Assembly: GCF_002269505.1 (NCBI RefSeq) | Contig: NZ_NQKQ01000006.1 | Span: 62,001-126,000 of the forward strand | Direction of reading: 5' to 3' | DNA length: 64,000 nt | Source of the DNA: Pseudomonas fragi | GTDB lineage: Bacteria > Pseudomonadota > Gammaproteobacteria > Pseudomonadales > Pseudomonadaceae | Part shown: piece after piece, positions 36,381-47,128 of the stretch | Layout of the letters: every line of letters begins with the position of its first letter | Numbering within the stretch: position 1 is the stretch's first letter | Notes under the pieces: model-generated | The model's database searches: none | What the model was told of the DNA's origin: nothing | What the model saw: the letters and a program-made list of their open reading frames with translations, nothing else | Program-made: the position numbers and the translations under genes

Positions 36381-37719
36381 GGCGAGTCTCCTTGGGCAGT
36401 ACATGACTGACGGTCAGGCGGTCACGGGTCAGGAAGGTTTTAGCCGTGTACTGGATATCTTCGGGAGTGATTGCTTTGAGGATCTGCATGCGATGGTCGT
36501 CCTGCTCCGACGACAGCCCGGCGATGTCCAGTTCGCCGAAATACAGGGCCAGATTTTGCAGGTCATCACGGCTGAAAACATGACGGGCAATGATCCGCGT
36601 ACGTGCGCGCTCAAGGTCGACGGTTGAAGGGGGCGTGTGTTTCAACGAGTCGATCACGGCCAGGATCCGCTCTTGAACCTCAGTTAGCGGCCTGAGTTTT
36701 TCAAGGTTGAGGATGGCGGAAATACTGAGCACTTCATCACCACGGCTAATACCGCTGTAGTGCGAGTCAACAGCAACCAGAAGCTCTTCTGTGCGCAACA
36801 ATCTGCTCTTGAGTGCGGAGCTGTCACCGCCACCGAGCAACTCGCTGAGCAGTTCCAGTGCCGGGGCCGTACGCAAATCGGTTTGGGTACTTAAACTGGG
36901 CACATTGAACATCATGGTCAAACCGGGTGTTTGATGCTCGATGTACTGGATGATGGTGCGCTCACCCGCAGCCGGCAGTTCGAGCGGGGGTTTGATCGCA
37001 GGCAAGTCGCGGCGGTCAATCGGGCCGAAGTAACGTGTTGCCAGCGCCTTGACCTGCTCTGCATCGACATCTCCGACGATGATCAGCGTGGCGTTATTGG
37101 GCGCATACCAGCTTTGATACCAGTGCTTGAGCTCATCAATGTGCATGCGTTCAAGGTCGTGCATCCAGCCGATGACCGGGCTGCCTGAGGCACTGGCAGG
37201 GAATGCCATGCTGCGAGATAGCTCAAGTGCGCGTTGTTGCGGGTTGTTGTCGATGTTTTCGATGCGTTCGTTTTTGATGATTTCGCGCTCTCCCTCCCAA
37301 TGAGCGGCAGGCAGAAGTGCAGTACTCATCTGGTCTGCCATCACTTCAAGTGCAACCGCCAGCGCGTGGGGGGGCACAGTCTGAAAGAAAATGGTGGCGT
37401 CACTTTGTGTGGCTGCATTGTCCGTGATGCCAAGGCTCTGAAATATATGATCGGATTCCATCGCGCAGAGTTTGCTGCTGCCTTTGAAAATCATATGTTC
37501 AAGGGCGTGGGACAACCCGGACTGGCCTGGTGGCTCATAGTTCGAGCCGACCCGGTACCAGAGCTGCGAATGGACTACGGCGGCGCGGTGGTCTTCGTGA
37601 ATGATGACCTTGAGGCCGTTATCCAGGGTGAACTGCTGGGTCGTGGCTTCGCTGCTGGCCAGGGCCATCAGCGGTTGCAACATAAAGCCGAGAGCCAGCC
37701 CGGCAAGTGGGCGTTTCAT
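36373..37719 (-). CDS. M16-family zinc peptidase, catalytic subunit (extra pair)
   Basis: 448-residue peptidase with a signal peptide (1 to about 21, MALAS then SEATTQ). The zinc motif HALEH (GLSHALEHMIFKGS) is intact, with the distal Glu in REIIKNERIE. It ends in HVLPKETRHE, as its paralogue at 39993 ends in HVLPEEKTHE. In M16B pairs the catalytic and non-catalytic subunits form a chamber that degrades short peptides. The ATG is at 37717-37719. Confidence 0.9.
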   Translation of the reverse strand: MKRPLAGLALGFMLQPLMALASSEATTQQFTLDNGLKVIIHEDHRAAVVHSQLWYRVGSNYEPPGQSGLSHALEHMIFKGSSKLCAMESDHIFQSLGITDNAATQSDATIFFQTVPPHALAVALEVMADQMSTALLPAAHWEGEREIIKNERIENIDNNPQQRALELSRSMAFPASASGSPVIGWMHDLERMHIDELKHWYQSWYAPNNATLIIVGDVDAEQVKALATRYFGPIDRRDLPAIKPPLELPAAGERTIIQYIEHQTPGLTMMFNVPSLSTQTDLRTAPALELLSELLGGGDSSALKSRLLRTEELLVAVDSHYSGISRGDEVLSISAILNLEKLRPLTEVQERILAVIDSLKHTPPSTVDLERARTRIIARHVFSRDDLQNLALYFGELDIAGLSSEQDDHRMQILKAITPEDIQYTAKTFLTRDRLTVSHVLPKETRHE

Positions 37720-37810
37720 GGTGGGTGTCCTGACTATTGATCGTCAGAACAGATTGGGCTTGGGAGGGGGGAGGCGGGCGGTACATAGATATGTTGCGCC
37801 ATACAAATCT

Positions 37811-37906
37811 GTAGTCGCTGCCGCAGGCTGCGATAAGGACCGAAAGACCTTCGCTTTTGAAAAAGCGACCCCCTCGGTCTCGATCGCAGCCTGCGGCAGC
37901 GACTAC
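37811..37906. repeat. Family B palindromic repeat (GTAGTCGCTGCCG type)
   Basis: The ends are mutually inverted: the first 24 bases (start GTAGTCGCTGCCGCAGGCTG) are the perfect complement of the last 24 (end CGGCAGCGACTAC). They enclose a smaller hairpin with CGCTTTTGAAAAAGCG. It fills most of the gap between rsmD and the extra M16 pair. Further copies: 46987, 54495, 60137. Confidence 0.92.
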
Positions 37907-37913
37907 ATGTTCG

Positions 37914-38510
37914 TCAGGCTTGTGTTGCTTCGCGTTGCCACAGGGCGTAGTTCACGCCCCCCGCTTTTTGCTCGCGGTGCAGGCGCCAGTTGGCAGGTAA
38001 ACCCAGTTCGGACGGACGCAACTCGCTTTCGGTGTAGACCCAGGCGTCTTCGGTCAGCCAGCCGCGCTGTTCGAGCAAATCACAGGCAGGCTTGAGCAGG
38101 TCCTTGTTGAACGGCGGGTCGAGGAAGACCACGTCAAAGGTTTCGTTCGGCGTGGCGTCCAGATAACGCAAGGCGTCAGTTTGCTGCACTTCGCCGACGG
38201 TGCAGCGCAGGATGCCCATGTTCTCGCGGATGTTGGAAATCGCATCGCGGTTGCTGTCCAGTGCCACGCCCTTGGCTGCGCCACGGGACATGGCCTCAAG
38301 GAACAGCGCGCCGCTGCCGGCGAAGACGTCCAGTACCCTGGCGCCGCCGATGTGCGGAGCCAACCAGTTGAACAGGGTTTCACGCACGCGATCGGGCGTA
38401 GGGCGCAGGCCCTCTACATGGGGGAAGTCCAGCTTGCGGCTGCGCCATTCCCCGCCAATGATGCGTAACTGTCCCGCACCCGAGTGCGATGTGTTTTTTG
38501 GCTTTGCCAT
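37914..38510 (-). CDS. rsmD: 16S rRNA (guanine-966-N2)-methyltransferase RsmD
   Basis: 198-residue SAM-dependent methyltransferase that modifies G966 of 16S rRNA. SAM motif I is VLDVFAGSGALFLEAMSRGA, and the catalytic motif IV is FLDPPFNKD (DPPF). RPTPDRVRETLFNWL is the typical RsmD N-terminal signature. Its ATG shares one base with the stop of the upstream M16 gene, so they are transcribed together, as in P. aeruginosa PA0370-PA0372. Confidence 0.95.
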   Translation of the reverse strand: MAKPKNTSHSGAGQLRIIGGEWRSRKLDFPHVEGLRPTPDRVRETLFNWLAPHIGGARVLDVFAGSGALFLEAMSRGAAKGVALDSNRDAISNIRENMGILRCTVGEVQQTDALRYLDATPNETFDVVFLDPPFNKDLLKPACDLLEQRGWLTEDAWVYTESELRPSELGLPANWRLHREQKAGGVNYALWQREATQA

Positions 38511-40000
38511 TAATGCTCCGGAACCCCAAGAGGTTGCTCTGAAGGTTTGTCGGTAGGAGGTGGCAGTGGTTTTTGCGGCACGGTTGGGCCGGCGGTCACT
38601 ACGACCATTTTGTCGGCGCTCAGGTGCTTGTTCATGGCGTCCTTGACCTGTTCGGTGGTCAGGTCCTGGGACTTCTGCATGAAGGTTTCCAGGTAATCCA
38701 GGGGCAAATCATAAAAGCCCATTGCGCCAAGTTGGCCGACGATGGCGGCGTTGCTGGCAGTGGACAGCGGGAAGCTGCCAGCCAGTTCACGCTTGGCATC
38801 GTCGAGTTCTTTTTGCGTCGGACCATTTTTCAGGTAGTCGGCCAAAATGTCTTGCACCAGTTTGAGCGTCCCTTCGCTCAGTTCGGCACGGGTTTGCAGG
38901 TTGATCATGAACGGGCCGCGAGCCTGCATCGGGCTGAAGCCGGAGTACACACCGTAGGTCAGGCCGCGTTTTTCACGGACTTCAGTCATCAAGCGGGTAC
39001 CGAAACCGCCACCGCCAAGGATGCTGTTGCCCAGCGCCAATGCGGCATAGTCGGGGTCGTCACGGTCGATGCCCAGTTGCGACAGCAGCAGGTGGGTCTG
39101 CTTTGACGGGAACTCGATGTGGGTTTCACCCGACTTGGGCTCGCTCGGCTGCACGGTCTTGGCCACTGCCGGGCCTTTGGGCAGCGCGGCGGACACCTGG
39201 GCTGCAATGGCCTCGGCTTCAGCACGGGACAGGTCGCCAACGATCGCGATCACGGCGTTGCCTGCGGTGTAGGCCTTGTTGTGGAAGGCCTTGAGCTGGT
39301 CAATGGTGATCGAGGCGATGCTTTGAGCATTGCCATCACTGGCGTGTGCATACGGGTGGTTGCCGTACAGGCGCTTGAACAGTTCGTCGCTGGCCAGTTT
39401 GCCGGGGTTCTGTTTCTGGAACTCGAAGCTGGCCAGCAACTGGTTTTTGATCCGTGCCAGCGAGTCGGCCGGGAAGGTCGGCTTGCCTACCACCTCGGCA
39501 AACAGGTTGAGCGCCGGTGTGCGTTTATCCACATCGCTCAGGCTGCGCAGCGAGGCCACGGCCATGTCGCGATAAGCGCCATTGCCGAAGTCCGCGCCCA
39601 GGCCTTCAAAGCCCTGGGCGATGGCACCTACATCCTTACCCGCGACACCTTCGTTGAGCATGGCGTTGGTCAGCAGGGCCAGGCCGGGGGTGTTTTCGTC
39701 CTGGCTGCTGCCGGCGGCGAAGGTCAGGCGCAAGTCGAACATCGGCAGTTGTCGGGCTTCGACGAACAGTACTTTCGAGCCTTCGGCGGTTTTCCAGGTT
39801 TGCACGTTCAATGCACGGTGGCTTGGAGCCTTGCCGTCCAGTTCGGCCAGGGACTGGAGCTTGTGCTCGCTCTTGGCCTGGTCCAGCGCCTGGCTGGCAA
39901 CAGATTGCTCAGGGTTGGTTAAAAAGTAGCCGAGTGCACCGACCAGGATGGCGGCGCTCAGACCGAGCAGGGCGAAGCGGGGGGCTTTACGCTCACTCAT
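38510..40000 (-). CDS. M16-family peptidase, non-catalytic subunit (core pair)
   Basis: 496-residue protein with an N-terminal hydrophobic segment (FALLGLSAAILVGALGYFL) acting as signal/anchor. It lacks HxxEH (the region reads TPGLALLTNAMLNEG) but keeps the Arg/Tyr pair (REKRGLTYGVYSGFS) seen in M16B regulatory subunits. It overlaps the catalytic partner by eight bases. Ortholog by context of PA0371. Ends in a Pro/Gln-rich tail. Start ATG at 39998-40000. Confidence 0.9.
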   Translation of the reverse strand: MSERKAPRFALLGLSAAILVGALGYFLTNPEQSVASQALDQAKSEHKLQSLAELDGKAPSHRALNVQTWKTAEGSKVLFVEARQLPMFDLRLTFAAGSSQDENTPGLALLTNAMLNEGVAGKDVGAIAQGFEGLGADFGNGAYRDMAVASLRSLSDVDKRTPALNLFAEVVGKPTFPADSLARIKNQLLASFEFQKQNPGKLASDELFKRLYGNHPYAHASDGNAQSIASITIDQLKAFHNKAYTAGNAVIAIVGDLSRAEAEAIAAQVSAALPKGPAVAKTVQPSEPKSGETHIEFPSKQTHLLLSQLGIDRDDPDYAALALGNSILGGGGFGTRLMTEVREKRGLTYGVYSGFSPMQARGPFMINLQTRAELSEGTLKLVQDILADYLKNGPTQKELDDAKRELAGSFPLSTASNAAIVGQLGAMGFYDLPLDYLETFMQKSQDLTTEQVKDAMNKHLSADKMVVVTAGPTVPQKPLPPPTDKPSEQPLGVPEH

Positions 40001-41345
40001 GGGTTTTCTCCTCGGGCAGTACGTGCGCAACGCTCAGACGGTCGCGAGTGAAATAGGTGCGGGCGGCTTGCTGGATATCGGCCGGGGTGACCTTTTGCAG
40101 ATCAGCCAGCTCCGAGTCCATCAGTTTCCAGGACAGGCCGACGGTTTCCAGTTGGCCGATCGAAGTGGCCTGACTGGTGATCGAGTCGCGCTCGTAAACC
40201 AGGCCGGCGATCACTTGGGCGCGCACGCGTTCCAGCTCCTCAGGGGTAGGCGGGGTCTTTTTCAAATCGTCGAGCAAGCGCCACAAGCCGGCATCGGCCT
40301 GGGCCATGGTGATTTTCTTCTGGCTGTTGGGCATAGCCGAAAGCATGAACAGGCTGTCGCCACGGGTGAACGCGTTGTAGCTGGACGATGCGCCGGAGAC
40401 CAGTTCTTCACCACGTTCCAGTTGCGTTGGCATGCGTGCGCTGTAACCGCCATCCAGCAGCGCGGAAATCAGGCGCAGGGCATTGGCGGTGACAGGGTCT
40501 TTGGCCGTGGCAATGCTTGGCACGTTGAAGCCCAGCATCAGGCTCGGCAGTTGGGTTTGCACATGGATCTTGAGCAGACGCTCGCCAGGGGCAGGCAGTT
40601 CCAGCGGGATTTTGGCGACAGGGATATCGCGCTTGGCAACCGGGCCAAAATAGCGCTGGGCCAAGGCTTTGACTTCGTCCGGGGTGACATCACCCACCAC
40701 CACCAAAGTGGCGTTGTTGGGGGCGTACCACTCTTCGTACCATGCGCGCAGTTCGCCAACGCTCATGCGCTCCAGGTCCACCATCCAGCCGATAGTCGGG
40801 GTGTGGTAGCCACTGGAGGGGAAGGCCATTGCGCTGAACAGCTCATAGGCTTTGCTCATGGGCTGGTCGTCGGTACGCAGGCGGCGCTCTTCCTTGATGA
40901 CTTCGATCTCGCGCTTGAACTCTTCAGGCGGCAAGCGAAGGCTGGCCATGCGATCGGCCTCAAGTTCAAAAGCCACGCCCAGACGGTCGCGGGCCAGTAC
41001 CTGATAATAGGCGGTGTAGTCGTCGCTGGTGAAGGCGTTTTCCTGGGCGCCAAGGTCGCGCAGGATCAACGAGGCTTCGCCGGGGCCAACCTTGTTGCTG
41101 CCCTTGAACATCATATGCTCAAGGGCGTGGGACAGGCCGGTCTTGCCGGGTGTTTCGTAGCTGGAACCTACTTTGTACCAGACCTGGGAGACCACCACGG
41201 GGGCGCGATGATCTTCGCGCACAATGACTTTCAGGCCATTGTCCAGGCGGAACTCGTGGGTAGGCTGCGGTTCGGCCGCCAGGGCCGAAAGCGGAAGTAA
41301 AACTGTGCTGAGCAACAGGCCAGCAGCGCGGCGGGCTAGATTCAT
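39993..41345 (-). CDS. M16-family zinc peptidase, catalytic subunit (core pair)
   Basis: 450-residue peptidase with a Sec signal (MNLARRAAGLLLSTVLLPLS, cleavage after ALA). The zinc ligands lie in HALEHMMFKGS, with the third in IEVIKEERR. PA0372 orthologue by position next to ftsY. First gene of the operon M16-M16-rsmD. I chose the ATG at 41343-41345 because the signal peptide starts there; a GTG at 41435 would add about 30 polar residues and cannot be excluded. Confidence 0.92.
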   Translation of the reverse strand: MNLARRAAGLLLSTVLLPLSALAAEPQPTHEFRLDNGLKVIVREDHRAPVVVSQVWYKVGSSYETPGKTGLSHALEHMMFKGSNKVGPGEASLILRDLGAQENAFTSDDYTAYYQVLARDRLGVAFELEADRMASLRLPPEEFKREIEVIKEERRLRTDDQPMSKAYELFSAMAFPSSGYHTPTIGWMVDLERMSVGELRAWYEEWYAPNNATLVVVGDVTPDEVKALAQRYFGPVAKRDIPVAKIPLELPAPGERLLKIHVQTQLPSLMLGFNVPSIATAKDPVTANALRLISALLDGGYSARMPTQLERGEELVSGASSSYNAFTRGDSLFMLSAMPNSQKKITMAQADAGLWRLLDDLKKTPPTPEELERVRAQVIAGLVYERDSITSQATSIGQLETVGLSWKLMDSELADLQKVTPADIQQAARTYFTRDRLSVAHVLPEEKTHE

Positions 41346-41701
41346 TGATTTTTTAACCTGTTGGGCTACCTGCTCGGCCTTAGCGTCTGCAGGTGAGGAG
41401 GTGCTAGGATACTGATCCGTTTTACTGGCGGCCACGCCTATCAGGCCTTTGACGATCAGACGACGTTTGATCTGGCAGTATAGAAGCCCGCTTGGAAGTG
41501 TGGATGTATACCGGTAAATTTCGCATTTTTGCCGACTTTCCCGTGACAGACCCGAGTTAAGACGAAGTTTACGAGGTGTGTTTTACCCTCTGAACACAGT
41601 TGCGTGCGAACAAGCTGAAAAAATTACAGTCTGTTTCACACCGAATATTATTTGCCGGGGCGCCACAGTGGCGCGCCGCTACGATGAGATAGCCGTCCTC
41701 C
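41346..41701. other. Intergenic region between divergent M16 operon and ftsY
   Basis: 356 bases without a supported gene. Near the ftsY end is a short perfect inverted repeat GCGCCAC (41660-41666), A, GTGGCGC (41668-41674), 28 bases before the ftsY ATG. The rest presumably holds the divergent promoters; no certain boxes were identified. Confidence 0.6.
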
Positions 41702-43167
<1,466 letters not shown>

Positions 43168-43171
<4 letters not shown>

Positions 43172-43839
43172 TTCGTTTCGAGCAGGTCGGTAAGCGCTAT
43201 CCAAATGGACACGTGGGCCTGCACGAGCTGAGCTTTCGGGTCCGTCGAGGCGAATTCCTCTTTGTGACCGGCCACTCCGGCGCAGGCAAAAGCACGCTGT
43301 TGCGCCTGTTGCTGGCGATGGAACGCCCGACCAGCGGCAAATTGCTGTTGGCAGGGCAGGACCTGGGCCAGATCAGCAACGCGCAGATCCCTTTTTTGCG
43401 TCGTCAGATCGGTGTGGTTTTCCAGAATCACCAGTTGCTGTTTGATCGCACGGTGTTCAACAACGTCGCCTTGCCGTTGCAAATCCTCGGGCTGTCCAAG
43501 GCTGAAGTCGCCAAGCGTGTCGATTCGGCGCTGGAGCGCGTAGCGCTGTCGGACAAGACCGATCTGTACCCGGGTGACTTGTCCACAGGTCAGCAACAGC
43601 GCGTCGGCATTGCCCGCGCTATCGTGCATCGCCCGGCATTGCTGCTGGCCGATGAACCCACCGGTAACCTCGACCCGCGTCTGGCGGCGGAAATCATGGG
43701 CGTATTTGAAGACATCAACCGTTTGGGCACCAGCGTACTGATTGCCAGCCATGACCTGGCACTGATCGCACGTATGCGCCATCGCATGCTGACCTTGCAG
43801 CGCGGGCGCCTGATCGGTGACGGGGAGGCCGCGCAATGA
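43168..43839 (+). CDS. ftsE: Cell-division ABC ATPase FtsE
   Basis: 223-residue ATPase; Walker A GHSGAGKSTLL, signature LSTGQQQRV, Walker B LLLADEPTGNLDP, H-loop SHD. With FtsX it activates periplasmic amidases through EnvC-type proteins during septation. The ATG at 43168 overlaps the ftsY stop, and its stop overlaps the ftsX start; the three genes form one unit. Confidence 0.97.
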
Positions 43840-44858
43840 GTGCCACCCGCAGCCCCAAAGTGTCCGAACGCGTAGCGCCCAAGGCTGCCGACCCGCAGCC
43901 ACCGAAGAAAAAACACGATGATGACGATGGCCCGACCTTTGCCATGTTGTTTCACGCCTGGGTTGAGGCCCACCGTGCGAGTTTGCTCGACAGCCTCAAG
44001 CGCCTTGGCAAACAGCCGATTGGCAGTTTTTTCACCTGCCTGGTGATGGCGGTTGCCTTGAGCCTGCCTATGGGCCTGTCGTTGTTGCTTAACAACGTCG
44101 AGCGCCTGGGAGGTTCCTGGCAGCGTGCGGCACAGATTTCGCTGTATCTGCAGATGGATGCCAGCAGCGAGCAGGGTGAAAATCTCAGCGATCAGATAAA
44201 AGGTATGGCAGGGGTCGCTGACGCTGAATTTATCAGCCGTGAAAAAGCCCTTGAAGAGTTCCAGCAGCAGTCAGGGCTGGGCGAAGCGCTTAAAGAGCTA
44301 CCCGACAACCCGTTGCCTGGCGTGGTGCTGGTCACCCCGGCCGAGGTCGATAAAGCCACCCTGGAGGCCCTTCGCGAGCGCCTTGCGCAGTTGCCAAAAG
44401 TGCAACAGGCGCAACTTGATCTAGTCTGGGTCGAGCGCTTGGCGGCCATCCTGAAATTGGGTGACCGTTTTGTGTTTGGCTTGACTGTGTTGCTGGTATC
44501 GGCTTTGCTGTTGGTTATCGGTAATACGATTCGTTTGCATATCGAAAACCGTCGTATCGAAATCGAAGTCATCAAGCTGGTCGGTGGTACTGACAGCTAT
44601 GTGCGCAGGCCCTTTCTTTATATGGGTGCGCTTTATGGTTTTGGTGCGGGAGTATTGTCCTGGGGCGTGTTGGCGTTCGGCCTGAACTGGCTCAACGACG
44701 CAGTGGTGGGATTGGCTGGCTTGTACGGCAGCAATTTTGCCCTGGCGGGTGTGCCGGTAGCCGATGGTCTGTCTCTCTTGCTTGGCGCGGTGCTGTTAGG
44801 GTATATCGGTGCATGGATTGCAGTAGCGCGTCACTTACGTGAGCTTTCGCCCAAGTAG
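43836..44858 (+). CDS. ftsX: Cell-division protein FtsX
   Basis: 340-residue membrane component of the FtsEX complex. A hydrophilic Lys/Asp-rich N-terminus precedes a first helix ([20 protein letters not shown]), then a periplasmic domain of about 120 residues that contacts EnvC, then three helices ([18 protein letters not shown] and two near the C-terminus). Order and size match FtsX. Transcription probably continues into rpoH. Confidence 0.95.
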   Translation: MSATRSPKVSERVAPKAADPQPPKKKHDDDDGPTFAMLFHAWVEAHRASLLDSLKRLGKQPIGSFFTCLVMAVALSLPMGLSLLLNNVERLGGSWQRAAQISLYLQMDASSEQGENLSDQIKGMAGVADAEFISREKALEEFQQQSGLGEALKELPDNPLPGVVLVTPAEVDKATLEALRERLAQLPKVQQAQLDLVWVERLAAILKLGDRFVFGLTVLLVSALLLVIGNTIRLHIENRRIEIEVIKLVGGTDSYVRRPFLYMGALYGFGAGVLSWGVLAFGLNWLNDAVVGLAGLYGSNFALAGVPVADGLSLLLGAVLLGYIGAWIAVARHLRELSPK

Positions 44859-44895
44859 TGTCTTTACACCTGTTGACCTTTTCAGCTTTTTTTGG

Positions 44896-44922
44896 GAACT
44901 TTTTTCCAGGTTTCCGGTCAAC
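44896..44922 (+). promoter_or_regulatory. Sigma-E/AlgU-type promoter of rpoH
   Basis: GAACTT (44896-44901), 16-base spacer, TCAAC (44918-44922). This resembles the extracytoplasmic sigma (AlgU/RpoE) consensus GAACTT-N16/17-TCTGA or TCAAA. AlgU control of rpoH is known in P. aeruginosa. The predicted start near 44928 lies 44 bases before the rpoH ATG. Confidence 0.75.
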
Positions 44923-44971
44923 TTTCGCAGTGCTGAACTGCACGAGTTATGTGAGACGGAGGTTTTTTCGT

Positions 44972-45826
44972 ATGACCACTTCTTTGCAACCTGCGTATGC
45001 GTTGGTCCCTGGTGCGAACCTAGAGGCCTATGTCAATACGGTGAACAGCATCCCATTGCTGACACCGGAGCAGGAGCGTGAACTGGCCGAGAGTCTCTAC
45101 TATGAGCAGGATTTGGGGGCGGCTCGGCAGATGGTGCTCGCCCACCTGCGTTTTGTTGTACACATTGCCCGTAGTTATTCGGGTTATGGCCTGGCTCAGG
45201 CTGACCTGATCCAGGAAGGCAACGTCGGCCTGATGAAGGCGGTCAAACGCTTCAACCCTGAAATGGGTGTACGTCTGGTGTCTTTCGCGGTGCACTGGAT
45301 CAAGGCAGAGATCCACGAGTTCATCCTGCGTAACTGGCGGATCGTGAAAGTTGCGACCACCAAGGCTCAGCGCAAACTGTTCTTCAACCTGCGCAGCCAG
45401 AAAAAACGTCTGGCCTGGCTGAACAACGACGAAGTTCATCGTGTGGCTGAAAGCCTCGGTGTAGAGCCTCGCGAAGTGCGCGAGATGGAAAGCCGCCTGA
45501 CCGGTCATGACATGGCGTTCGACCCGGCAGCCGAAGCTGACGACGACAGTGCGTTCCAGTCGCCAGCCAACTACCTGGAAGACCACCGGTACGACCCGGC
45601 GCGCCAACTGGAAGATGCTGACTGGACCGATAACTCCACCAGCAACCTGCACGAAGCGCTGGAAGTGCTGGACGACCGCAGCCGTGACATTCTGTATCAG
45701 CGCTGGTTGGCTGAAGAAAAAGCCACGCTGCACGACTTGGCACAGAAGTACAACGTGTCTGCAGAGCGGATTCGTCAGCTAGAAAAAAGCGCGATGAACA
45801 AGCTCAAACTGTCGATTGCCGCTTAA
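44972..45826 (+). CDS. rpoH: Heat-shock sigma factor RpoH (sigma-32)
   Basis: 284-residue sigma-70-family factor directing RNA polymerase to heat-shock promoters. Region 2 ([20 protein letters not shown]), the RpoH box QRKLFFNLR, and region 4 with the C-terminal helix-turn-helix ([20 protein letters not shown]) are all present. Start ATG at 44972 after ACGGAGG. The gene has its own sigma-E-type promoter and is followed by a strong terminator. Confidence 0.98.
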   Translation: MTTSLQPAYALVPGANLEAYVNTVNSIPLLTPEQERELAESLYYEQDLGAARQMVLAHLRFVVHIARSYSGYGLAQADLIQEGNVGLMKAVKRFNPEMGVRLVSFAVHWIKAEIHEFILRNWRIVKVATTKAQRKLFFNLRSQKKRLAWLNNDEVHRVAESLGVEPREVREMESRLTGHDMAFDPAAEADDDSAFQSPANYLEDHRYDPARQLEDADWTDNSTSNLHEALEVLDDRSRDILYQRWLAEEKATLHDLAQKYNVSAERIRQLEKSAMNKLKLSIAA

Positions 45827-45841
45827 TCCGGCCCGACAAAC

Positions 45842-45870
45842 AAACGCCCCGATCTGATCGGGGCGTTTTT
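45842..45870 (+). terminator. rpoH rho-independent terminator
   Basis: A perfect 12-base stem AAACGCCCCGAT / ATCGGGGCGTTT with a 3-base CTG loop, followed by a T tract through 45870. It lies 16 bases after the rpoH stop. Confidence 0.95.
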
Positions 45871-45915
45871 GTTTGTGCTGTTCGAGCGCCCCTGGCCAGC
45901 CTGCACTGTGCAGGG

Positions 45916-46314
45916 TTAGCGGGACGGTTGTGCTTTAAGCTGCTCAGGGTCCACGCCATTTGCCCTGAGCAGGGCATCGACCAGCGAGCGGGACATCTCC
46001 ACCGAATGCACCAGTGACCACACAAGCCCACGTTCTATGCCGCTGGCATATGCAGTGATTTCATCCGAGACCTCTTCTGCACTTTTGAGCATCAGCGACA
46101 CATGGCACAGCGCCTCGATTGCCCGGATATCAGGTAGCACGGCAAAAGCTGAGCTCTTGCCTGCCCTTTGTGCACAGGTGGGCTTGAGGTTGTCCAGGCA
46201 AACAGGCGGTGCCTGAAGCAGGGTATCGAGAATACGCCGGGTGGCCTCATCATGCTGATGATCATCACGGGGGGTGTGACGGGCTTTGGGATCATCGGGC
46301 GTCGTCTTTTTCAT
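45916..46314 (-). CDS. DUF6124 family protein
   Basis: 132-residue small protein with a polar, Asp/His-rich N-terminus and a helical C-terminal half (around LSVIRAIEALCHVSLMLKSA-like text IRAIEALCHVSLMLKSAEEV). It resembles the Pseudomonas-specific DUF6124 family, of unknown function. Start ATG at 46312-46314. Encoded alone on the minus strand between rpoH and the YgjP-like gene. Confidence 0.8.
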   Translation of the reverse strand: MKKTTPDDPKARHTPRDDHQHDEATRRILDTLLQAPPVCLDNLKPTCAQRAGKSSAFAVLPDIRAIEALCHVSLMLKSAEEVSDEITAYASGIERGLVWSLVHSVEMSRSLVDALLRANGVDPEQLKAQPSR

Positions 46315-46501
46315 GTCTCTTCCACGGGGATCATCGGCGACTGGTGAAGATAGCCCTGTGACTTTAAGGGTCGCAAGCAGCGCTTATGAGTCTCGTGTTT
46401 TCTCGGAAACGTCTGCCTTTTGGCGGCGTAAAAGTCTGACATGGGCGCCTGGGGATCGAATTCGCTACACTGGCGAACTTTTACGCTGTGCGTTGGCGCC
46501 C

Positions 46502-46990
46502 ATGACCGTTCTGAAATATCTCCAGGCTTACCCCCAGACCTTGCAAGAGCAGGTGCGCCAATTGATTGAGCGCGACCAGTTGGGCAATTACCTGAACGAA
46601 CGTTATCCACAGCGTCACGCGGTGCAGAGTGACAAGGCCCTGTATGCCTACGCGCAGGAACTCAAACAGGAGTACCTGCGTAATGCACCGTCCTTTGACA
46701 AGGTGCTGTTTGATAACCGGCTAGACCTGACCCACCGCGCGCTGGGTTTGCACACGGCTATTTCGCGGGTCCAGGGTGGCAAGCTCAAGGCCAAGAAAGA
46801 GTTGCGCGTAGCGTCGTTGTTCAAGGACGCGGCGCCCGAGTTTCTGAAGATGATCGTGGTCCACGAGCTGGCTCATTTGAAAGAGTCAGACCACAACAAG
46901 GCGTTTTACAAATTGTGCGAGCACATGTTGCCGGGTTATCACCAGCTGGAGTTTGATCTGCGCGTTTACCTGACGTGGCGTGACTTGTAG
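46502..46990 (+). CDS. YgjP-like M48-type metallopeptidase
   Basis: 162-residue protein with the zinc motif HELAH (VVHELAHLKESDH) and a third ligand likely in the following helix (KLCEHMLPGY). It fits the YgjP/DUF45 minimal gluzincin family; a biological substrate is unknown. Start ATG at 46502; the longer frame overlaps the DUF6124 gene upstream. Its stop codon TAG lies within the start of a family B repeat. Confidence 0.87.
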   Translation: MTVLKYLQAYPQTLQEQVRQLIERDQLGNYLNERYPQRHAVQSDKALYAYAQELKQEYLRNAPSFDKVLFDNRLDLTHRALGLHTAISRVQGGKLKAKKELRVASLFKDAAPEFLKMIVVHELAHLKESDHNKAFYKLCEHMLPGYHQLEFDLRVYLTWRDL

Positions 46991-47096
46991 TCGCTGTCGA
47001 GGTACGAGGCTGCGATGGGGTGCGCAGAGCCTCCCATATTTTGGAATAACAATCGAAGGTCCTGCGGCCCTTATCGCAGCCTGCGGCAGCGACTAC
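46987..47096. repeat. Family B palindromic repeat overlapping a stop codon
   Basis: Diverged left end GTAGTCGCTGTCGAGG (46987) and a perfect right end CGCAGCCTGCGGCAGCGACT (47075-47094). The GTAG at the left end provides the TAG stop of the YgjP-like gene. Confidence 0.88.
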
Positions 47097-47128
47097 AGGT
47101 TTCTCGTGGCACCTGAGTGGAGTTTTGT

